Below, in pieces: positions 1 through 8,576 of a DNA stretch of 55,169 nucleotides; positions within the stretch are counted from its first letter, which is position 1, and every line of letters begins with the position of its first letter. The DNA is from Lachnospiraceae bacterium (GTDB lineage Bacteria; Bacillota; Clostridia; Lachnospirales; Lachnospiraceae). The position numbers were made by a program, and so were the translations under genes. Below the pieces are notes generated by a model. That model saw nothing but the letters and a program-made list of their open reading frames with translations. It was not told where the DNA came from and did no database searches. The stretch is from NCBI GenBank assembly GCA_900199595.1, contig FZRB01000019.1:27456-82624 (forward strand), written 5' to 3'.

Positions 1-384
1 GGTTCTGGTACCGGCTGCGGTACCGGCTGTGGTATCGTTGGCTGTACCGGTTCTGGTACCGGCTGCGATACTGGCTCTGGTATTGTCGGCTGTATCGGTT
101 CTGGTATCGGCTGTGGCTCTGGCTCAATTGCCGGCTCTGCTTCCGATACTGGTTCTTCTACAGGTTCTGACTGTGGCTCTGTAGCAGGCTCTGCTTCTGC
201 CGCAGGCTCTGACTGTGACTCTTCTGCAGCTGCCGGTTCTGACTGTGGCTCTGTAGCAGGCTCTGCTTCTGCCGCAGGCTCTGACTGTGACTCTTCTGCA
301 GCTGCCGGTTCTGGCTGTGGCTCTGTAGCAGGCTCTGCTTCTGCTACAGGCTCTGCTGTAGGCTCTGCCTCTGCTTCTGCTGCA
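1..384 (-). repeat. Two nested tandem repeat arrays (48-nt and 72-nt periods) inside the Pro/Glu repeat gene
   Basis: Positions 1-48 and 49-96 are near-identical 48-nt units with a third, decayed unit from 97, encoding 16-residue VPQPVPE-type repeats. At about 165-384 a 72-nt unit occurs three times (the same GTAGCAGG landmark at 181, 253 and 325), encoding 24-residue repeats. Copies 1 and 2 of the 72-nt unit are almost identical in DNA, which suggests recent duplication. Confidence 0.85.
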
Positions 385-698
385 GTCTCTGGTTCAGATA
401 TAGACTCTTCTGTAGCTGCCGGTTCTGGCTGTGGCTCTGCTGCAGACTCTGGCTCTGATATAGATTCTGACATCGGCTCAGGTTGTGGTTCTGGTCCCGA
501 TACAGGCTCTGCTACAGGCTGTGGCTGTATCTGAGGTTGTGGCGCAGCCTTCCTCAGCGTAATAACTGTGCCGGGAAACAGCCTGTCATTTAAATCTCTG
601 ACAAGCGCTATAGCTTCTTCTCTAGAAAGCTTACTCATCAAGTAATCAGGTAATGAAACCCCTTCAGGAATCCCAAGAAAATTATTATCCTGCATCAT
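1..698 (-). CDS. Pro/Glu/Ala repeat protein, partial (C-terminus beyond window)
   Basis: An uninterrupted minus-strand frame runs from an ATG at 698 (or the next codon, 695) to the window edge, so the C-terminus is missing. GGGGAGG lies just upstream of the tandem ATGs. The first ~55 residues look globular and charged, with LSREEAIALVRDLNDRLFPG near residues 27-46, perhaps a small interaction domain. The rest is low-complexity P, E, A, Q, S and V: first 24-residue repeats (units of EPAAEAEPATEPQSEP type), then 16-residue repeats of PVPQPVPEPVQPTIP type. No signal peptide or membrane segment is visible in the part present. I do not recognise the family. It lies directly downstream of the FHA-domain gene on the same strand, so the two may be co-expressed. 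Similar linkers occur in envelope-spanning or scaffold proteins, but that is inference. Confidence 0.8.
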   Translation of the reverse strand, partial: MMQDNNFLGIPEGVSLPDYLMSKLSREEAIALVRDLNDRLFPGTVITLRKAAPQPQIQPQPVAEPVSGPEPQPEPMSESISEPESAAEPQPEPAATEESISEPETAAEAEAEPTAEPVAEAEPATEPQPEPAAAEESQSEPAAEAEPATEPQSEPAAAEESQSEPAAEAEPATEPQSEPVEEPVSEAEPAIEPEPQPIPEPIQPTIPEPVSQPVPEPVQPTIPQPVPQPVPE

Positions 699-761
699 AA
701 ATACCTCCCCACGTATACCCCATAATACGTTATTTTTTATCGTTTCTTTATAAACACGTAA

Positions 762-789
762 AGTTCAGAGTGTTTTCGCACCCTGAACT
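762..789 (-). terminator. Hairpin between the FHA gene and the repeat-protein gene
   Basis: AGTTCAG...CTGAACT arms extend into a GTG/CAC inner stem around a short loop. It lies just after the FHA gene stop codon and before the next minus-strand gene. There is no good T tract, so it could be a weak terminator or a 5' leader hairpin. Confidence 0.4.
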
Positions 790-816
790 ATACTTATTCA
801 AGCCCCATAAACTATT

Positions 817-2259
817 TTAACTTAACTTGAATACAAAATCTTCATCTCCCAGCGTTATGGTACAGTTGTTGTTAAGAAGAACCTCTTCATCTCCTTCAAC
901 CTGCTTATTATTCACATACGTGTGATTTGTTGATTTATTGTCCTTTATATAATATGACTCACCTTTATGAAGGATAATTGCATGCTGACGGCTTACCGCA
1001 CCATTGCCACTGATATGGTAATCAACACCTCTGCTGGCTTTTCCTATCTTAAATACAGGCTTGTTGATAACTATCTTCTCATCTGTATTTACTCGTGTCA
1101 GATAAGGATTAATCTTGATAGCTCCACCCCTTCCGAGGATTGTATTATCAACAATCTCAGTTTTGCCCTTTGGAGCCACTTCTTTTGCGTCTTTATCTTC
1201 TTCAGCTGACTTATCGCTGTCAGCCTTTTTGTTCTTCCCTTTATTCTTTGCATCAGAATCTTCTGCGCCTTCAGCTTCTGCCTCTGCATTTTCTTCTGCT
1301 GCCTTCTTGTCTTCTTCAGCAAGTTCCTCTGCTGCTGCCTTAAGCATAGCTGCTCTGCTGACCTTTACAGGCTTCTGCATTCCTACATTTCCTGGCTCAG
1401 CCTTACTGTCATCAGCACCAACAAGCTCCTGAATCTTAACCTTAATATCCTCTATGGACTCAGCCGGCTCTTCTTTCAAAGGCATTTCTTCAAGAGGCGC
1501 TTCTTCTACATCCTTTATCTCTTCTATATCTGAATCATCATCGTCTCCGATTTCAGGAAGCTTTTCATCTGCCTCTCCAAGATCTTTCATGAAGTCCATG
1601 GTGCTCTGCTCTTCAGCTATTTCTTCAAGACCGGCATCACTTACTACCTCTGTACCGTCATCTGTAGATATTCCTTCCTCTGCAGTAAATCCAATACCGG
1701 CATCCTCCATCAGAGCTTCTGAGAGACCTATCAGTCCTCTTAAATTGAAATTGTTTCCGTTGATATATGTAAGCAGCTGACCTACGTATGAAAGATCTTC
1801 TTCTACATCATAAGTAAAGCCTGCTACAAGCTGTCTTACAAAGCTCTTAAATTCAGTTGAAAGAGATGCATCACTCTCAACAGGAAGATACAGAAACTGA
1901 ACATCCATACTGTCCGGATCTATATACATAAATTCTTTGTTAAGAAGAATGTATGAAAGAGGAATAGCATGCTCCTTTATGCTGATCATTCCTAAGGCAA
2001 CATTTCTCAGAAGCTTCAGAACGGTTTCTCTTTTCATTACCCCCTGCGAGAAATTATCAATTGTCATCTTTCCTGTAATATCATAGGTAAGATAATCAAA
2101 ATCATCGTCCTCTTCATAAATTATTTCTACTATTTCTGATAAATTATTTTCCTCGCAGTAATCAAGAACATCCTCGTCAACTTCCATGCCTTCTCCCATA
2201 ATGTATGTAAGATAACGCTCATGTCCCAGGTTCTTTGCTGTAAATCTGAAATATCTCAT
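817..2259 (-). CDS. FHA-domain protein with N-terminal DUF6382-like domain
   Basis: 480 aa. The N-terminal ~180 residues (YLTYDITGKMTIDNF, and a PVESD end to a beta-rich domain) resemble the DUF6382 / YukC-EssB-like pseudokinase region found in FHA proteins of Clostridia. Residues ~200-370 are an acidic then Lys/Ala-rich low-complexity linker. The last ~90 residues are an FHA domain with the phosphothreonine-binding signature SRQHA followed by TNHTYVNN. FHA domains read phosphothreonine marks made by Ser/Thr kinases, so this is probably a cytosolic signalling adaptor. AGGAGG lies 12 nt before the ATG. The next gene on the strand is the Pro/Glu repeat protein. A link to a type VII-like or surface system is possible but unsupported here. 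Confidence 0.75.
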   Translation of the reverse strand: MRYFRFTAKNLGHERYLTYIMGEGMEVDEDVLDYCEENNLSEIVEIIYEEDDDFDYLTYDITGKMTIDNFSQGVMKRETVLKLLRNVALGMISIKEHAIPLSYILLNKEFMYIDPDSMDVQFLYLPVESDASLSTEFKSFVRQLVAGFTYDVEEDLSYVGQLLTYINGNNFNLRGLIGLSEALMEDAGIGFTAEEGISTDDGTEVVSDAGLEEIAEEQSTMDFMKDLGEADEKLPEIGDDDDSDIEEIKDVEEAPLEEMPLKEEPAESIEDIKVKIQELVGADDSKAEPGNVGMQKPVKVSRAAMLKAAAEELAEEDKKAAEENAEAEAEGAEDSDAKNKGKNKKADSDKSAEEDKDAKEVAPKGKTEIVDNTILGRGGAIKINPYLTRVNTDEKIVINKPVFKIGKASRGVDYHISGNGAVSRQHAIILHKGESYYIKDNKSTNHTYVNNKQVEGDEEVLLNNNCTITLGDEDFVFKLS

Positions 2260-2299
2260 GTCGCTGCTAATCCTCCTGTAAATCTATTGATGTTAAACC

Positions 2300-3382
2300 T
2301 TAATATTCATCTTCTCCGCTGTCTTCATCATCAGACAGTGTTTCCTCGTGTTCCTCTAAAGTTTCAGTAAATATATGCTCACCCTTTTCCTCATCAATAA
2401 TGTGATAATACATATAGTTTGTATCTGCAGGCTCCAGAGCCGCCTTTATACAGGCAAGACCCGGATTACATATAGGTCCCACCGGAAGTCCGCTTGAAAC
2501 ATATGTATTATATGGAGATGGGTAGGCAAGATCCTCTTCTAATACTTTTGGTTTATCGTACATTCCCTCAGTCATGGGATAAAGAAGAGTCGAATCGATC
2601 TGAAGCTGTGTATTTTCTTCCAGACGATTATAGATAACGGAAGCAATCTTAGGACGTTCCTCATCTATTTTAGCTTCTCTCTCTATCATTGAAGCAACCG
2701 TCAGCACTTCGAACGAATTATATCCTTTTTCAAGCGCAATGGATTTTAACTCGTCTGTATAATACAGCTTAAATGCACTCAGCATCATATTTACTATATC
2801 GATTGCCTTTGTATTCTTTGTGATATCATAAGTAGCCGGAAACATGTAACCCTCCAGCTTATACCTTACATTTGCACCTGAAGGAACATCTTCCAGGTAC
2901 TCAAAATCATTTGAAGTTATAGACTTAACAGCATTGATAAAATCGCTCTTTGAGCATATGTCCTCTTCCTGACACTTAGCTGCTATCATATCTATTGTAT
3001 AACCCTCAGGAATAACCAGCTGTTTAACGATCTTAGAGTCCTCGTCCTCCTTGGACATTATCTCCATCATTTCCAGGGTATTCATACCTTTTCTGAGGGT
3101 AAATGTACCCGCCTGAAGCATTCCTCTGTACTGGGACTCCTGAAGCCTTTTGACAAAAGCTTTTTCAAAACGAATAAGTCCGTTCTTATGAAGTATTTTT
3201 GCTACTTCTTTAGCGGACGAATCCTGGGGAATTTCTATAGTAACTTCTTCACCAGGTGCAGAATATGTACTTGTGTATTCATCTTCATAAGCATTTCTAA
3301 AATCTTTGACATAGTCAAAAACTATGAGACAAAGCAGAAACGCTGCCGACAGGCCTATTAAAAACTTGACTGCTTTAACCAT
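2300..3382 (-). CDS. mltG: Endolytic murein transglycosylase MltG (YceG family)
   Basis: 360 aa. MltG cleaves nascent glycan strands in the membrane and sets their length. One N-terminal membrane anchor (about residues 4-23) is followed by a LysM-like lobe and the YceG catalytic domain. The hallmark catalytic Glu lies in SMIEREAKIDEERPKIASVI, and the C-terminal GLPVGPICNPG signature is present. The C-terminus adds a short acidic tail. The frame stays open to a TTG at 3415, but AAAAAAAGGA sits 8 nt before the ATG at 3382, which I therefore choose; ATG 3391 has no separate SD. It precedes no obvious partner, though NagZ and AlaA, also cell-wall related, lie upstream on the same strand. Confidence 0.9.
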   Translation of the reverse strand: MVKAVKFLIGLSAAFLLCLIVFDYVKDFRNAYEDEYTSTYSAPGEEVTIEIPQDSSAKEVAKILHKNGLIRFEKAFVKRLQESQYRGMLQAGTFTLRKGMNTLEMMEIMSKEDEDSKIVKQLVIPEGYTIDMIAAKCQEEDICSKSDFINAVKSITSNDFEYLEDVPSGANVRYKLEGYMFPATYDITKNTKAIDIVNMMLSAFKLYYTDELKSIALEKGYNSFEVLTVASMIEREAKIDEERPKIASVIYNRLEENTQLQIDSTLLYPMTEGMYDKPKVLEEDLAYPSPYNTYVSSGLPVGPICNPGLACIKAALEPADTNYMYYHIIDEEKGEHIFTETLEEHEETLSDDEDSGEDEY

Positions 3383-3441
3383 TGATGTCATCCTTTTTTT
3401 GTCAATTGGGTGCAATTACCCACTTTTACAGATATAGTCTA

Positions 3442-4521
3442 TCATTTTTCTGTCAAAATCGCAACTGCCCTTTTTATTCCTTCCGAAATATTTACATTTG
3501 CCTTCCATCCAAGGCTGCTGAGTCTGTCACTATTCATTATCTCAGGGGTCTGCTTTGTATAATCTATGGTGACTTCCTTCTCATCCTCCGGATTAGCAAA
3601 GCTGAGTGTAAGCCCTTTTTCAGGAAATGCTTCTACAGCTTTTTTTGCAAAATCCCTGATGGTTACATTTCCACCCTCACTGGAGATATTGTAAGGGAAC
3701 AGATTCTCGCCCTTCAGAAGAACCATAAGCATCGCAGCTGCGGTATCTGTTACGTAACAGAAGGATCTGTAAGGAGCACCATTACTCTTCAGCAGGATAT
3801 TTTCTCCTCTTACAACATTTGCTATAAACTGTGCCCATACCCTGTCATCATCCAGACTTGCTGCACCATATATATAACTTGGACGTACTATCTTTATATT
3901 CATTCCATACTGTTTACTATAGCTGGCAGCAAGGGTTTCTGAAGCACGCTTTCCCATAGCATAACAGTTTTTATAAGAATCAGGATCCACATAACCCTGA
4001 GTTTCCTCCATAAGCTCATGGGATCCGTCAGTTACCAGACCATAGGTTTTAAGACTGGACACAATAAGAACCTCTGCCTTGTTCTGAAGAGCATATCTCA
4101 GAACTTTATCAGTTCCCACAAGATTAGCCCTGATAGTACCTACTGGATCATTTTCAAAGTGCCAGTTAGACGCCTGGGATGCCGCATGAATCACATAGTC
4201 TGCCATCGGAACCATATCAAAATCATCACATACATCCTGTTCTACAAGAATCAGATCCTCGCGTCCAAGTATATTTCCATATTTTTTTTCAGCCCTCTCC
4301 ATGCTTCTTACAAGACCGATAACTTTAATATTACTGTTATGGTCATCATTTCTCAGAAGCAGAGAAAGAACCAGATGTGAACTGATGAAACCGGATGCTC
4401 CGGTTATTGTTATACTCTTCCCTTCCAGTTTTGACCAGTCGATGGGAGATGAAGCAATCTCCTCGATATCAGCAAGGAAGGTTCCTGAAATATTATTTCT
4501 TATGAGTAAATCTTGATCCAT
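3442..4521 (-). CDS. NAD-dependent epimerase/dehydratase (extended SDR)
   Basis: 359 aa. The Rossmann glycine motif is TGASGFISSHL and the catalytic pair is YAMGKRASE (YxxxK), as in nucleotide-sugar epimerases and dehydratases such as UDP-glucuronate decarboxylase. The likely substrate is an NDP-sugar; which one cannot be read from sequence. An ATG further upstream in frame (4587) would translate through palindromic repeat copy 1, so it is rejected: AAAAGGAG sits a few bases before ATG 4521 and gives a normal N-terminus (MDQDLL). No other glycan genes flank it, so it is an orphan sugar-modifying gene. Confidence 0.82.
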   Translation of the reverse strand: MDQDLLIRNNISGTFLADIEEIASSPIDWSKLEGKSITITGASGFISSHLVLSLLLRNDDHNSNIKVIGLVRSMERAEKKYGNILGREDLILVEQDVCDDFDMVPMADYVIHAASQASNWHFENDPVGTIRANLVGTDKVLRYALQNKAEVLIVSSLKTYGLVTDGSHELMEETQGYVDPDSYKNCYAMGKRASETLAASYSKQYGMNIKIVRPSYIYGAASLDDDRVWAQFIANVVRGENILLKSNGAPYRSFCYVTDTAAAMLMVLLKGENLFPYNISSEGGNVTIRDFAKKAVEAFPEKGLTLSFANPEDEKEVTIDYTKQTPEIMNSDRLSSLGWKANVNISEGIKRAVAILTEK

Positions 4522-4536
4522 GTTTTCTCCTTTTCC

Positions 4537-4582
4537 AAAAAGATGACACTTCTGAACCAGGTTCACTACTGTCATCTTTTTT
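4537..4582. repeat. Palindromic repeat family A, copy 1 (terminator-like)
   Basis: AAAAAGATGACA arm, central GAACCAGGTTC palindrome (4554-4564), TGTCATCTTTTTT arm. Starts 14 nt after the aminotransferase stop on the minus strand and precedes the epimerase RBS, so it reads as an intrinsic terminator between the two genes. The inner stem segments (CTTCT versus ACTACT) pair only partly. Confidence 0.9.
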
Positions 4583-4595
4583 GTCAACCAATGTA

Positions 4596-5816
4596 TCAGT
4601 CAATCTGTCTATAGGTTGCCAGGAAATCTCCCAGCTTCTTTCCGGCTTCTTTAAGTACATCCATTTCAGGAAGATATACTATTCTGAAATGATCCGGTGT
4701 TTCATAATGGAAGCCTCCACCATGGGTAAACAGAATTTTCTTATCACGAAGTACATCCAGTGCGAAACGTTCGTCGTCATGGATATTGAACTTCTTCATA
4801 TCCAGCTTAGGGAAGCAGTAAAATGCGGCTTCCGGTTTTACTACGCTCACTCCCGGTATATCATTAAGCAGGTTTACTATACATTCCCTCTGCTCATAGA
4901 CTCTTCCGCCCGGTTCTACCAGCTTTTCAGTTTCGTCAAGCATTTCGAGCGCAGGTGCAATAAGGGACTGAGCCGGTACATTTGAACATAAACGCATAGA
5001 GGAAAGCAGCTTGATTCCTTCTATGTATCCCTTTGCATTGCTCTTATCTCCGGAAATGCTCATCCACCCTACTCTGTATCCGGCTATCAGGTGGGACTTT
5101 GAAAGTCCATTATAGGTAATGCAGACCAGATCCGGTGCAAGACTAGCAATTGATGTGTGTTTTTTTCCATCCATAACCAGTCTGTCATATATTTCATCTG
5201 CAAATATTATAAGATCATGCATCCTTGCAAGCTTAACAACTTCTTCCAGAATTTCTTTTGGATATAGTGCTCCCGTAGGATTGTTAGGATTAATAATTAC
5301 TATACCTTTAGTTCTTGGAGTTATTTTTTTCTCGATATCTTTTACATCAGGATACCAGCCTGCCTGCTCATCACATACGTAATGTACTGCTGTTCCACCT
5401 GCAAGAGTTACTGATGCAGTCCATAAAGGATAGTCCGGAGATGGAACGAGAATCTCATCGCCATAGTCCAGCAGTCCCTGCATTGAAAGGGTTATCAGCT
5501 CACTGACACCGTTTCCGGTATAAATGTCATCGATCGATACATTGGGAATACCCTTCTTATCATCGTATTCTTTTATTGCCTCTCTTGCGGAAACTATTCC
5601 TTTAGAATCTGAATAGCCTTCCGTATGTGTAAGATTACCGGACATTATTTCTATCAGCTTATCAGGCGCTTTAAATCCAAATGGAGCAGGATTTCCGATA
5701 TTGAGCTTCAGTATCTCTTCGCCTCTTGCTATCATCCGGTTTGCCTCATCCATTACAGGGCCTCGTATATCATAACAGACATTATTAAGTTTTACGGATT
5801 TCTCAAATTTTCTCAT
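4596..5816 (-). CDS. alaA: PLP-dependent class I aminotransferase, AlaA-like (alanine/glutamate-pyruvate type)
   Basis: 406 aa, cytosolic fold-type I PLP enzyme. Sequence closely follows E. coli AlaA throughout: NVCYDIRGPV near the N-terminus, LNIGNPAPFGF, IVIINPNNPTGALYP, the PLP-binding Lys in NGLSKSHLIAGYRVGW, and the C-terminal substrate Arg in FRIVYLPEMD. AlaA makes alanine from pyruvate and glutamate; alanine feeds peptidoglycan. GTGAGGAAA precedes ATG 5816; an upstream TTG at 5834 has no spaced SD. It ends with palindromic copy 1 as terminator and follows NagZ on the same strand. Confidence 0.9.
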   Translation of the reverse strand: MRKFEKSVKLNNVCYDIRGPVMDEANRMIARGEEILKLNIGNPAPFGFKAPDKLIEIMSGNLTHTEGYSDSKGIVSAREAIKEYDDKKGIPNVSIDDIYTGNGVSELITLSMQGLLDYGDEILVPSPDYPLWTASVTLAGGTAVHYVCDEQAGWYPDVKDIEKKITPRTKGIVIINPNNPTGALYPKEILEEVVKLARMHDLIIFADEIYDRLVMDGKKHTSIASLAPDLVCITYNGLSKSHLIAGYRVGWMSISGDKSNAKGYIEGIKLLSSMRLCSNVPAQSLIAPALEMLDETEKLVEPGGRVYEQRECIVNLLNDIPGVSVVKPEAAFYCFPKLDMKKFNIHDDERFALDVLRDKKILFTHGGGFHYETPDHFRIVYLPEMDVLKEAGKKLGDFLATYRQID

Positions 5817-5840
5817 TTTCCTCACCTGACACAAATCTTT

Positions 5841-5867
5841 GGGGACATCCGTAAATTGGACGTCCCC
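5841..5867 (-). terminator. Hairpin downstream of nagZ
   Basis: GGGGAC and GTCCCC arms with an inner CC/GG pair, directly after the NagZ stop codon at 5877 and before the aminotransferase RBS. The T-rich run is on the plus side rather than the minus side, so its use as a minus-strand terminator is uncertain. Confidence 0.45.
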
Positions 5868-5876
5868 GTGTATTTT

Positions 5877-7208
5877 TTATTTAAGTGTGTTTTTAACTTT
5901 AACTATTCTGGCGACTGATTCATTTAATCTTTCTTCTGATATTTCACCAGACTTTACAGCATTTAAAATTCCATTATATGCCACATCGAAATTCTCAGGC
6001 ATGAGTATCATATCGGCTCCGGCTTTTATCGCAAGGCACGCCGCCTCGTCCGAAGTATATTTCTGTGATATGGCACCCATTTCCATGGCATCAGTAACTA
6101 CGATACCATCATATCCCATTCTTCCTCTGAGTATATCAGTTATCATTATATCTGAAACTGATGCAGGCGTATCATGACCTGTTATTCCGGGTGCTGAAAT
6201 GTGTGAAACCATAATAAAGTTTGCACCATCATCAATGGCCTCCTGGAAAGGAACCAGCTCGGAAGCACTGAGCTCATCAACTGATTTGTTTGTAAATGCG
6301 GCTCCGAGATGTGTATCTCCTGCCGTTGCCCCATGTCCCGGGAAATGTTTGAATACTGCTTCAAGTCCCTCAGATCTAAGCCCGTCAGCCATAGCAACTG
6401 ACATATCCGAAACCTTACTACTGTCATCTCCGAAGGAACGTCTCTTAACTATGGAATTATCAGGATTGGTCAAAACATCCGCAACTGGAGCAAAATCAAC
6501 ATTAAATCCTAGCTCTGACAGATATGTACCTATGGTAACTCCTGCCTGTCTGGCATCTTCTGTTGTTCCTGTCGCACCGATATCAGCCATGTCTCCGACA
6601 TCGCTTACATCAAATCTTCCACTTCCTGCAACTCTGGCTACTGTTCCGCCTTCCTCATCCACGCAGAGGAACATCGGAAGACCTATTCTTTCTTCACTGA
6701 ATTTGTTTGTATTGGACAGCATCTCCTGGACCTGTGTTTTATCCTGAAGATTATCTCCCATGTATATAACTCCACCTACCGGTGTTTTTTCTATAGCTTT
6801 TTTGGTTGCATCTCCGGCAAGAGTAACGCCATCACTATTTGTAAGCATTTCCGGTGTCAGGATAAAGAGCTGAGCAACCTTTTCTTCAACAGTCATAGAA
6901 TTCACAAACTCTGTGACCTCATCCACCTCTTCCTCAGACTGCATATCGCTGATAACCAGCTCCTGCTCCGGAGCATCTGTTTCCGTCGCTACATCATCCG
7001 GATAGATATAGTCAACATCTCCGTAAACATTCAGACCCTCCGTCTCTATGACACCATCTGTACGGTTTACACCTGCTGCTTCTATGTTAGAAGGGATTTT
7101 TTCAATTTTTTTCACTTCTCCTGCCTTTCCGCTGCCTATGGTCACACTTAATATAAGCATGAATGTAGCTGCAATAGTAAGCAGTTTTTTTCTAAATGTG
7201 CTCTTCAC
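5877..7208 (-). CDS. nagZ: Beta-N-acetylhexosaminidase, glycoside hydrolase family 3 (NagZ-type)
   Basis: 443 aa. Hydrolyses terminal beta-GlcNAc, typically from muropeptides in wall recycling. An N-terminal hydrophobic segment (about residues 8-28) suggests export or membrane anchoring, followed by an acidic linker to ~residue 105, then the GH3 TIM barrel. The NagZ signature KHFPGHGATAGDTHLGA with its His/Asp acid-base pair is intact, and the nucleophile Asp is in VVTDAMEMGAI. CVDEEGG in the middle is also typical. A secreted NagZ is usual for Gram-positives. Neighbours MltG and AlaA fit cell-wall metabolism. Confidence 0.9.
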   Translation of the reverse strand: MKSTFRKKLLTIAATFMLILSVTIGSGKAGEVKKIEKIPSNIEAAGVNRTDGVIETEGLNVYGDVDYIYPDDVATETDAPEQELVISDMQSEEEVDEVTEFVNSMTVEEKVAQLFILTPEMLTNSDGVTLAGDATKKAIEKTPVGGVIYMGDNLQDKTQVQEMLSNTNKFSEERIGLPMFLCVDEEGGTVARVAGSGRFDVSDVGDMADIGATGTTEDARQAGVTIGTYLSELGFNVDFAPVADVLTNPDNSIVKRRSFGDDSSKVSDMSVAMADGLRSEGLEAVFKHFPGHGATAGDTHLGAAFTNKSVDELSASELVPFQEAIDDGANFIMVSHISAPGITGHDTPASVSDIMITDILRGRMGYDGIVVTDAMEMGAISQKYTSDEAACLAIKAGADMILMPENFDVAYNGILNAVKSGEISEERLNESVARIVKVKNTLK

Positions 7209-7290
7209 TTTTTATCTCTCTGTTTTTATAATTTTTACGGATAATTGGTTTACAGAACATAATCGGAACTATTGTAACATTAAAAATAAG

Positions 7291-7318
7291 AAAAAGCCAC
7301 TATATTTTGTGGCTTTTT
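7291..7318 (-). terminator. Intrinsic terminator after the adenosine deaminase gene
   Basis: AAAAAGCCAC (7291-7300) pairs perfectly with GTGGCTTTTT (7309-7318), giving a GC stem with U tracts on both sides. It lies about 115 nt after the minus-strand stop at 7433 and before nagZ. The 224 bases between the two genes otherwise hold A/T-rich sequence, presumably the nagZ promoter. Confidence 0.8.
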
Positions 7319-7432
7319 TAATAATATTTCCTAATTTTTTACAAATATAGAGCATAAAAGTGATATAAACTGCAGAATTTTAGGAATTTATGTAAACTGT
7401 TTGGTTTCCCATAATCTTTTAAAGGTGTTTTT

Positions 7433-8530
7433 TTATAAATGTCCCTCCTCGGCATTTCTCCTGAGTATTCTTTTCTCCTCATCAGAAATACCGGTTGTTT
7501 CTTTCAAAAATTCAAATTCTCTGACCACATTTGTATCGGAAACAGTCATATTATCTGAATTAACAGTAACCTTCATATCGTGCAGAAGGAACAGTCTCAG
7601 TGGGTATTTTGACATATCCTGTACCGCTCCTGTCTGAAGGTTGCTTGTCGGGCACATTTCTATTACCGTGTGCCTTTTAGCCAGCTCCTGCATCAGATAT
7701 TCATCCTCCTGGGCTGCTATGCCATGTCCTATTCTGGTTGCTCCCATTTCAAGAGCTTCCCAGACGCTTTCCGGTCCGGCAGCCTCACCTGCGTGTATGG
7801 TAAAGGGGATGTGATATTTTCTGGCAAGTCCAAAAAAATCTCTGTATTCATCTGTTGGATACAGCCCCTCTGCCCCGGCCAGGTCAAGTCCGGCAATAAG
7901 AGAATTACCCTCGCTCATGAGATGTCTTGCAACCTCAACCGTTTCCATATTCATTTCATACAGCCTCTGATCCTTCGCGCTTCCCCGCATGAGGCATAAT
8001 ATAAATCTGATATGAGGATACTCAGGCCGCCTGTCAAGTCCCATATCCACCCCGGTCATATTCTCATACGTCATCATTTTTTTTGTAAGCAGCGAGTCCC
8101 GGTCATCTCCACTAAAATCAAGTCTTCTCTGATAGCCCTCTAAAACCGCTTCTACTGCCTTGAGCTGCGTAAGCCCTCTTGCCGTATGAAGCTGCGGCGC
8201 AAATCTTATTTCTGCATAATCTACATCCAGCTTCTTCAGATTTTTTGCTATATCCATAACTGCATAGCTGAGATTTTCCTCTGTCTGAAGAAGAGAAAGT
8301 GGCAGATCAAACTTTTTAAGATACTCATTCAGGCTTCTTTTCTCTGAAATGTTCCTGATACCATTTCCATATCCTGACGCACTTACCGAGCCTACGGATA
8401 GCAGAGACCATAAATCACTGTCCTCATATGGCAGATCTATTTCTGCCACCTCATCCATCCAGGCCAGAAACTTAACAGCCTCCGATGATAATGAACCATC
8501 CAGATGCAGATGTAAATCTGTATATCCCAT
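7433..8530 (-). CDS. add: Adenosine deaminase-family metal-dependent hydrolase
   Basis: 365 aa, amidohydrolase TIM barrel, cytosolic. Metal and substrate motifs in order: TDLHLHLDGSL at residues 3-13 (HxH), TIHAGEAAGP with the catalytic Glu region, GATRIGHGI, EMCPTSNLQTG, and VNSDN near residue 328 where adenosine deaminase has NTDDP. The reaction would be hydrolytic deamination of adenosine or adenine to inosine or hypoxanthine. The NSDN variant leaves the exact substrate open, so the symbol is provisional. It sits just downstream of a Nudix gene on the same strand. Confidence 0.8.
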   Translation of the reverse strand: MGYTDLHLHLDGSLSSEAVKFLAWMDEVAEIDLPYEDSDLWSLLSVGSVSASGYGNGIRNISEKRSLNEYLKKFDLPLSLLQTEENLSYAVMDIAKNLKKLDVDYAEIRFAPQLHTARGLTQLKAVEAVLEGYQRRLDFSGDDRDSLLTKKMMTYENMTGVDMGLDRRPEYPHIRFILCLMRGSAKDQRLYEMNMETVEVARHLMSEGNSLIAGLDLAGAEGLYPTDEYRDFFGLARKYHIPFTIHAGEAAGPESVWEALEMGATRIGHGIAAQEDEYLMQELAKRHTVIEMCPTSNLQTGAVQDMSKYPLRLFLLHDMKVTVNSDNMTVSDTNVVREFEFLKETTGISDEEKRILRRNAEEGHL

Positions 8531-8576
8531 GTATTTCCCCCTCTTCCTCTGGCTTTAATCCGGGTCCTTCCTCTGG

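Noticed and set aside
1-384. Possible CRISPR or satellite array
   Set aside because: Repeats are contiguous, codon-periodic (16 and 24 codons) and in one open frame; no spacers.
967-1780. Several plus-strand open frames opposite the FHA gene
   Set aside because: Ser/Leu-rich shadows of the acidic/Lys linker, lacking RBSs.
4522-4587. N-terminal extension of the epimerase through the palindrome
   Set aside because: A good RBS precedes ATG 4521 and the extension is just translated repeat.
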